NCBI GenBank assembly: GCA_002633005.1 | Contig: NMRA01000150.1 | Span: 653,613 to 717,612, forward strand | Origin: Phoronis australis | Lineage: Eukaryota > Phoronida > Phoronidae | DNA length: 64,000 nucleotides | Reading direction: 5' to 3' | Part shown: piece after piece, positions 28,501 through 37,500 of the stretch | Numbering within the stretch: the stretch's first letter is position 1 | Layout: every line of letters begins with the position of its first letter | The notes under the pieces: generated by a model | Told to the model about the DNA's origin: nothing | The model's input: only the letters and a program-made list of their open reading frames with translations | Database searches by the model: none | Position numbers and translations under genes: made by a program

Positions 28501-31500
28501 AAGTACAGTATTTGTTTTCGCTTTTTCAATTTTTTGATGAAAAAACAATAAATATGAAAGGAGTTGTTACATTATTACAAACAACCCGAATGATTAACTG
28601 CCCTCCACATTACAAATTGATTAAACTGAAGGTGAAGGTTTGCCTTGAACTTACCAGCCAAACAATGTATTGGTTAATGTAGTCAGGATCAGACAACAGG
28701 TTCACCTTGAACTTACCAGCCAAACAATGTATTGGTTAATGTAGTCAGGATCAGACAACAGGTTCACCTTGAACTTACCAGCCAAACAATGTATTGGTTA
28801 ATGTAGTCAGGGTCAGACAACAGGTTCACCTTGAACTTACCAGCCAAACAATGTATTGGTTAATGTAGTCAGGATCAGACAACAGGTTCACCATGGGTAT
28901 CATGACACCTTGCACCAGAACTTCCTGAAAATACAAACATTTGTCTGATCCTTTTGGACTCATCAAATCTTTTAATTCCAACTGTTAAGACGTGCATCAG
29001 GAATGTAAAGTTAGTGTGTAGGACATCAGCTTTATACAAGTAACAACTTCTTGGTACAACACAACCTCCTTGTCATGCAACGAATAAGCCTGACTGTGGC
29101 CTTCACTATATGAGACCAGTATAGCACTAGTCAGGAGAGACCAGTACAGCACTAGTCAGGTCCTGCAATGACCAATGACAGAGGACAGGTGATGTATTGT
29201 TCTACAAATAAATAGGCTTCTGTGATAAAAATATTTTTTGTTTGGTAAAATTGAAGTGAAATGATCATTTTTGCATGAATAGTCAAAATAATGATAAAAA
29301 GAGACGATAAAAGAAGAAAGAAAATCAAATAAGAGGAAATCGAAACAAAAAAGAGGAAATAATCTTAAAAGAGAAAAATTCCTAGCTCTTACTAGTAAAG
29401 GTCATAACATCTACTAAATGTAACATTTAGTAAACCTAACATCTAGCAAACCTAACTATATCTAGTATACCTAACAACTTCAAGTAGACCAACCAACTTC
29501 TAGTACACTCAACAATTTTGATTAGACATAACAATGTCTAGTAGACCTAATGACTTCTTGTAGACCTAACAACTTCTTGTAGACCTAACAATGCTTTTAG
29601 ACCTAACACCTTTTTTCCACAAACTGCAGTGACGCAGTTCAAGCTCAGATGGGGACTGGCCTGGTGATTGATCAAACACATTCAGAGCACACTTACTCTA
29701 CAGATATAACGGAAAGGTTTATTGTGGAAGTCTCCAGGTGGAAGGAGAAGATACAGCAACACGTCACTGATGTCTTGAAGATACTCTGAAAAACAACCAC
29801 AGTTCACAAATTATCTCATCCACGCAAATAGAAAATCTATTGCAAACAAACCTTGCAAATTCTTGAATTTTGAGCTAAAATGATAGCTTAAAATTTACAT
29901 TTTTTTTCATTTTTAGTCAGAAAGTGCTCAATACTAAGTGGCGATAGGTTCACTGCACAAATCAAGATAACAACTGAACAAGTTGTGTCAATGAGAAATT
30001 TGACACGATGAAATTCTATTTTTTTCACCTAGTAAAGAAAGTATTTTATAGTTTCATGGTCAATCTTTTATCTATTGCATGACTATAAATGTTGACTTAT
30101 CCAACAGATTTTTCCTAAAAACATTGGGATGAAAATCTTATTGTGCATGAGATTGGCAGATGTGGTTGCTATGATACTCAAGCAATAAATAAATTATCAC
30201 ATACAAGTTTCTTTTGCACAATCAACACAAATAAATTATGACATACCCATATTTTTCTAAAACAAGACAAATAAATTCTGACATACGAATTTCTTTCTCA
30301 GAATCCACACAAATCTGGTCACGACACAATGTCTTCTCCATTTCAGATTCAAGGTCAAAGAAGATGCAGTCCAGGTCAGTCACTGGTTTAGTTTCTGAAA
30401 GAACATAAAACATAACACAATGCGCAATGTTTGTCTTTTCTTCTGCTGTAGTTAACTGATTTTTGCCATTCAACTATTGAAAAAGTTCATTGACAGATTC
30501 AGTTTTTATAGTGCACAGTGCCAAAAATGGGCAGGAAAGAATGTTGCCACCATAGACATCACATAGACCGGGCACCCGCCACTCGGATACATGCAGCTCG
30601 CGTTGTCAATATAACGCCATATTGGAGAGTGCTACGCAAGACAAAAATGGTGGAAAACACTGAGAGCCCTACAACATCAGTCAGGAAATGCGGGGGCTCG
30701 CAGTGATATGCTTGCAGCCAAAGAGTTAATTTTTTTTTGGTCTTGCCATTGAGTCATGAGTTTTTTGGTTCTGCCATGGAGTTTAGTGGTGCTGCAAGTT
30801 TTTATGTTCTGCCACCATAGTTTAAGCAGAGCAACTATATGCGTTGTTTCCACATCAGTCTTGGTGGTTGAGACTATATAAGATCAATTAAGATAATTTT
30901 TGACCAGCATTTGCTGTTATCCAATGATGATGCTGTTTGGTAATTATATTTAAGTAAATATTTAGTATTAATGACAATCATATGTATTTTTACTTGTACT
31001 GAAAAATAACATCCCCGAACTTACTCGCCAGCCGGGGCATCGAAATCAGTACATTTAAGTGAATAGTGTATTCTCTATTGAAATATATACTGCTTTAAAA
31101 CTCATTTCTTACTATGTATTCCAAAGTCAGATATTTTCTGTTGTGTCAAAACAAACAAATCCCTGCAAAATCTGTACTTATGTCGAAGTTGACATTAGAA
31201 TTTCTTTGGATTTGCAGTGCTTGCTTACGAGCTGTGACGAAACTTGCGTTAAAAGTAAAGTGCATAGTAACTGCAAATCCAACCTATGCGACTGAATTGC
31301 GCATTCAACCTTTACCCAAAATACATAATGTCCCACTCGAAACCTAATAGAAATATACCCAACCGAGTCCGGTTGGTTTTTTCGCAAGGTCTAAATTTAA
31401 TGTGAAGAATTTTCAGCCCATGAAAAAATGACCCCACGTCCATGAAAACCTGTCCTGTCATTATTCAATGGTTCCCCCACAACAGCGGGTTGGGATAAGC

Positions 31501-34500
31501 AGATAGCGTGCGTGTGAGAAGAATTCATTTTAAATTTCTCGGCTGAGGGTACATCAAATAAGGGCGGGGATAGACAGGAACGGTCCAAAATAATGTGTGG
31601 GAGTGGGGCTATCTCTTTGTGAGCACCAGCTTGTACAGTATGAGGTCATGACTAGTACTTCTGAGAGCACCAGCTTTTACATTATGAGGTCATGACTAGT
31701 ACTTCTGAGAGCACCAGCTTTTACATTATGAGGTCATGACTAGTACTTCTGAGAGCACCAGCTTTTACATTATGAGGTCATCCAGTGTTTGTGAAGAGTC
31801 ACTAGGAATAAAGTATCACTACAAGATGTCATACAGGATAACCTTACCATCTAGTTTATACAAAATGTGTCGATCTTGTGCCCTTCTGAAGAGTCGCAGA
31901 TGAGAGGCAAAGTCGTCAACAAGTCGAGTGGTGAAATATGGCACCCAGTCAACAGTCTTAGCTCTGCAATTATGCAATGAAAGTCTTACCAGATTTAAGA
32001 TAAGTGAGGCATCACTAAACAGTGACAAAATTTACAGACTCAAAAAAATTAATAACACCATTTAAAACAGAATACATTTTACTCGATCGGACCTTCACTG
32101 ACTCCTAAAATTTACTCATTACATCACTTCCTGTAATTAAAACATAAGTACATCATAAAAAAGTGGTAACATTCCCCTTCAAGTGCAAGACAATGTCATG
32201 TCTACACACCAGGAGTAACTAAGTACCAAGTACTGACTAGATGTCACAACATAACAATGTCATGTCTACACACCAGGAGTCACTAAGTACCAAGTACTGA
32301 CTAGATGTCACAACATAACAATGTCATGTCTACACACTAGGAGTCACTAAGTACCAAGTACTGACTAGATGTCACAACATAACAATGTCACTAAGTACCA
32401 AGTACTGACTAGATGTCACAACATAACAATGTCATGTCTACACACTAGGAGTGACTAAGTACCAAATACTCTCTAGGTGTTACCACTACTTAACAATATG
32501 TCTTCACACTCAGCATCCATGAAAACAAAGTACTCACTAGATGTCACTGCATAGCACTGCCATGACTGCTCACTAGGTGTCGTTAAGTAACAAGAATTTA
32601 CTAGATGTCACTACATAACAACTACCTCTCTGATAAGGAGACAAGAACCTTCTGCGCAGCCTGTCGCAGGTCATACTTAAACTCTTCACTGTCACTAATC
32701 TTCTTATACCAGACATAAATGTAATCCCGGAATGTGCACTCAAGCACCTCCTGGAGGGCCTCATCAATGATACTGGACCCTGTCAGCCGTTTGTCAATTT
32801 TGTAGTCGGCTTTGAATTGCTTCATTTCCCGTACAATCTGTAACATAAGAGTGACAGGATACAGGCGCCAAGAACTTACATGCATACACATGTTTGTGTG
32901 TAAGATACAAAATACAGTGTTAAACTAGCGTAAAACATTCATGACATTTGCAGTTATTTTGCCTAATATTGCAGCAATCACATCAATTAGCAGTTTTGGA
33001 GTAGATGTTATTATCAGTTACAATACTTCAAATTTGTTCAATTGAAAAGCTCCTAGTGACATTTTTGGTCCATTTATGTCAATAACAGAAAACTACATGA
33101 CTAGTGGCCTCGACAAGTATATGACACCTCACAGTGACCATGGACAGCAACAGAGTGAATACTGAGTAGGTGACAACTTGTGACAGCAGCTTTTTTGAAT
33201 GTGAGATACAACAGATCACAAAAAAGTTGTCCAATATTGCAGATAACACGCTGCAAGTAACTAATAATTTACCTGCAAACTTGTTTTGTTATTTGACTTA
33301 AAGTTTAGAAAATTTAATGAAACTTAATTAGTCTGGAACAAGCAGTGTCACAGTAATGAACCACTTTATTAGTTCTAGTTAAGAAACATGTCTTTCACTA
33401 GCACTAAAACATGACAACAAGCAAGCTGACTCATGAGACAGCTAAGTCACTGAATGTGGGTCCTGGTAACCATACTGCGGTAACTGACCTACTTAATGCA
33501 TAGTACGCTCTTACCCAGTGCTACAGAAGTATCACTGTGGATTGACTGTACCTAACACGACTTCTCATTGGTTAACGAAATCAAGTAACACGAGCCATTC
33601 TGATTCGTTGGCATTTTGAATGATATTGAGAAATGCATCACTATACAACTCCATCTACTGAGAACTATCCTTGTAGCTTATAGTTGTTGCAAACACTAGA
33701 ACAGACTAAATCAATGTATTCCACACAAGTTCATGTTTTTCTCAGAAAGGAGCAGAGAAACAAAACATTCTGCTGACAGTGAATGTCATGTTATTCACTG
33801 TCGTATCATTCACAGTTAAGTCTTTCCATGACACATTTTCACTAGACAACTGTAACTCAGACATATCCATAATAGAGTTACCCTAGTTACCATGCTAATA
33901 GCTGCTGACATGGAAGCGTGCTGAGCAGAGTGACTCATGATAACAACTTAACAAAGTCAAACACTAGACCACCCACAGATAGATGACCGTGATACATCAT
34001 TCAACCATGTTTGACATATGTACCGTTAGAATCCCTGGAGAAGGGTGACCATAGTTTGAAGATACAACATTCAACTGTGTTTGCAGGGATATTCCTGGAC
34101 TACGCATTTGCATCATTATAGTGTCAAAAAATAAAAAGGCGCAAGGACATTGCAGCAGGGCCCCCAAGGCACTTGTTTTAAAATGCAACACTCTTTCAAA
34201 AATGCAAGATTCTAGTCAACTTACAGTCAGTCGGGTAAAACATGACTCTGTTCTTATTTCGATTGCCCTTGGGGTTTCTGTTTCATATGTTACCACTTTA
34301 ATTATACTAAGTTTGCTAGGCACAACGTTTTGAAAAAAAGACATTTTTTATCATCAGGTGCACCCGAAGGGCACAAGTTCAAACCTGGTCAGGAATATCT
34401 CTGTGTTTGGCAGATTTACCTTTATAATGCCTGGAGAAAGATGGCCATAGTTTGGGGGAGGTCCATTCAGGATGTCCAAGGACTTCTTTCGACCATAGTA

Positions 34501-37500
34501 GAATGCAATTACAACTCCACTGAAATGTTAGAAAATGAAATGGTGAGACAAACCAACACGTGCATACAAACATCCAAATGTGTTTAATTTACTCAATTCA
34601 AGCTACGAAATCAAATTGTGCATGTATTTAAAGGACATATTTATTAAAGAAATAAACAAACAATGGGAAGCACTGAAATGCAGCAATGTAAAACATGTGC
34701 ATCTAGTGTTATTAATTAGTATAATGATAAAAAGTCAATTTGATGCGGCAGAATACGTGGCGCCCATTCAAAATTGGGAGAGCGTCGTTGACACTCTAAC
34801 ACAAAACTGCCAAAATTTCATGAATATCTGAAAGGCAGATAGGCAGACATAAAAAAAACAAAATGCCATTAAGAGGCACAGTGGTGGCCAAATCTGCCTA
34901 TCTGTTGTCAATTAAATAGGAATACATTTGCCAAATTGTGATTTTGCAAGTGGTTTGGTAAATACAGGAACAGATGCAGAAAAATGTCACTAGAGGGCAC
35001 AACAGCAGTTTGAACCGTCTGAAAATCCATCTCAGTTTTGTTCTTGCCAGTAGGTACACATCTGCTAATTTTGATAATGATCCTCTGGGCGCTTTAGCGA
35101 ATATAGATTAAGCAGATGGCAAAAATGACTGAAAAATGAGCACTAAGTTGTGAAGAATATGTCAAAACCATCATCCCAAAATGGAAAAGTGCTGCTGTCT
35201 TCTTTATAGAAATTCGATTGCCAAATTTCATGAAAAACATCAACTCATAAGATGCAATGGCAAAGGTAAAAAAAATAATATAACAAGTCGTGGGCAGTCA
35301 TAGTCACATTTACAGGGAAATACCTGCAAAAGTTACTAACATCCTGCAAACAAATCAGGTACTACAGCCATGGTCACAAAAATAAAAAATCATCAGTAGG
35401 GGATGCCACAGTTTTCAGGCCCATCCAAACTAATATGGTTCATAATGATCGTTCGAAATGTATGGTGCATAAAGAGGAAGATCTCGTCAAAAAAGGAACT
35501 AAAATAACAAAATAACACCAATAGGTGGCACAGAATACGTCCAATCCATCCACAAATGGAAAGCCATCTTGTCTCCTTAGTAGAAACCCGTTTGCCATAT
35601 TTCACAAAATCAAAATGAACTCCAACGCTACAGAGGCAAATATAAAAAAAGAACATTACTACTATGGGGCAAACCTGTTTTCAGATTGGTCTGAAACTCG
35701 TTGTCGTCTATCACCACCTCCAATGGAACACATGTGCCACATTTCACAAAGATCCACCAAAGTGTTAAGTGCCATGGCCGCAAAAAACACAAAATTGCCC
35801 CTTGGGGGCCCCAGAGTAATCAAAGCTGTCTGAAAACGCCAGCGTCAGGACTAACATGGTATTCTAATCAAATTCACATCAGACAATTTTTATCACGATC
35901 TCTTGAGCAGTTTAGCAGAAAGAGAAGCAGACGTCTTGCTTAAAATGACCACCAGGTGACGCATAATACTTCAAATCCGAAAATGAGAAAGCGTCATCTT
36001 CTCCTTAATAGAAACCTATTTTGTAAATTTCATGAAAATATATCAAGGAATTATAAAAATACAGAGGCAAATGTAAAAATAAAAATTTCCACTTGAGGAA
36101 AGTCTGATCAACCTGAAACTTGTCGCCATTTGTCGTTACCTTCATAGAAACACATAATACTAAATCTCATTAAGAACCTGTAAGGCATTTAGGATATATG
36201 TCAGTGGATACTGGACGCCCAGACAGAGATGATGGCAATATGCACCCACAATTTGGGCACATGTAATGCATACCAATCAATAAACAATAACCCGATCGGG
36301 GGTTACAGATGCCGAGATTGTACAACAGCAGGAGATATGGGCAACAAAGTGCCTCATAGAGCGAGGATGGCAATATGGAGATGCAGCAAAAACTCGTATC
36401 AGGGGAAAAGATTGAAGAGTGTGTAACTACCACGAACTTGGTTGCATCTCCAAATCTACATTGCGTGCGATACTGGAAGGAGGAGGGCCAGAGACTATCC
36501 CGGTGCCTACCCTCTGACGTCACCACAGAAACAGAAACAGAAAATAAACTATAAAAAATGCAATGGACATCCCTAAAAACAAAAAATGGGAATTTCAACA
36601 TGGAATGACTGCCAATTAAGAACACAAAATGACCGACAATTGAAATTTTATTTGCTTAACTTTTTTCCACAAAAGAAACACAAAATAAATGCTGTAAGAT
36701 TTTTAAAGATCTGTATCATAGATAGTGTCAGATCATGACGATGACAAATCGTTGGCATTCATAGCAATGTCAGGAGCCTTTGAAAAATGAAAATAGACCA
36801 ATTTTGGTAAATTATTTTTGTCCAAAGTTGGTGTGATTTTAACGCATGTGAAGTGTATGTTGGGATTGCTAGTTTAGGACAGACAGTGCCCCATCTGACC
36901 TTAAGGACAGACAGTGCCCTGTCTGACCACAAGGACAGATACTTCACTGTATGACCTTAAAGACAGACGGTGCCCTGTCTGACCTTAAGGAGAGACACTG
37001 CATTGTCTGACCTCAAGTTTTTTTGCAGACAACACAAGCTATGGTACAAGACAAAGTAATAAGGCAAATTGCCCTTTTCCCAGTCTACTTTTAAATTATG
37101 ATGAAAGAATAGCTTAGCAAACTAGCTAACCTTCCAACATATTCTCTAAAATTGTCGGTCACGAGAGAAAACTACTTTGACGATAATTTGGCTTCTGCAC
37201 TGCCGTCATAATGCAGAATTTCAACATTTACTGGCCGACTGTCTTGTTTCTGTTTGACATTCACAAGCGCTGCTCATTTTGAGAAACCTTAAAAACTAAA
37301 CATTTAATTGTAGTTCCAAAAGTAGACTCATGGACCAAAATTAGAATTTTTTTCTAAAACAGCCCAAGAGCCTATACCACAAGGGACCTGACTGAGGAAA
37401 TTTCTGCCACTAATCACTATTTACATGAACACATACCCCAATACAAATGAAAGGACGTAGAAAATCAAATAAAATCCGCCAAGTGGTCCAAAGGTTCCAA

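Noticed and set aside
36170-36625. 151-codon minus-strand open frame (and its twin at 38337-38783)
   Set aside because: Lies in the interspersed element and its flank, not conserved in frame with known proteins; composition typical of translated noncoding DNA. The twin is only the duplicated block.
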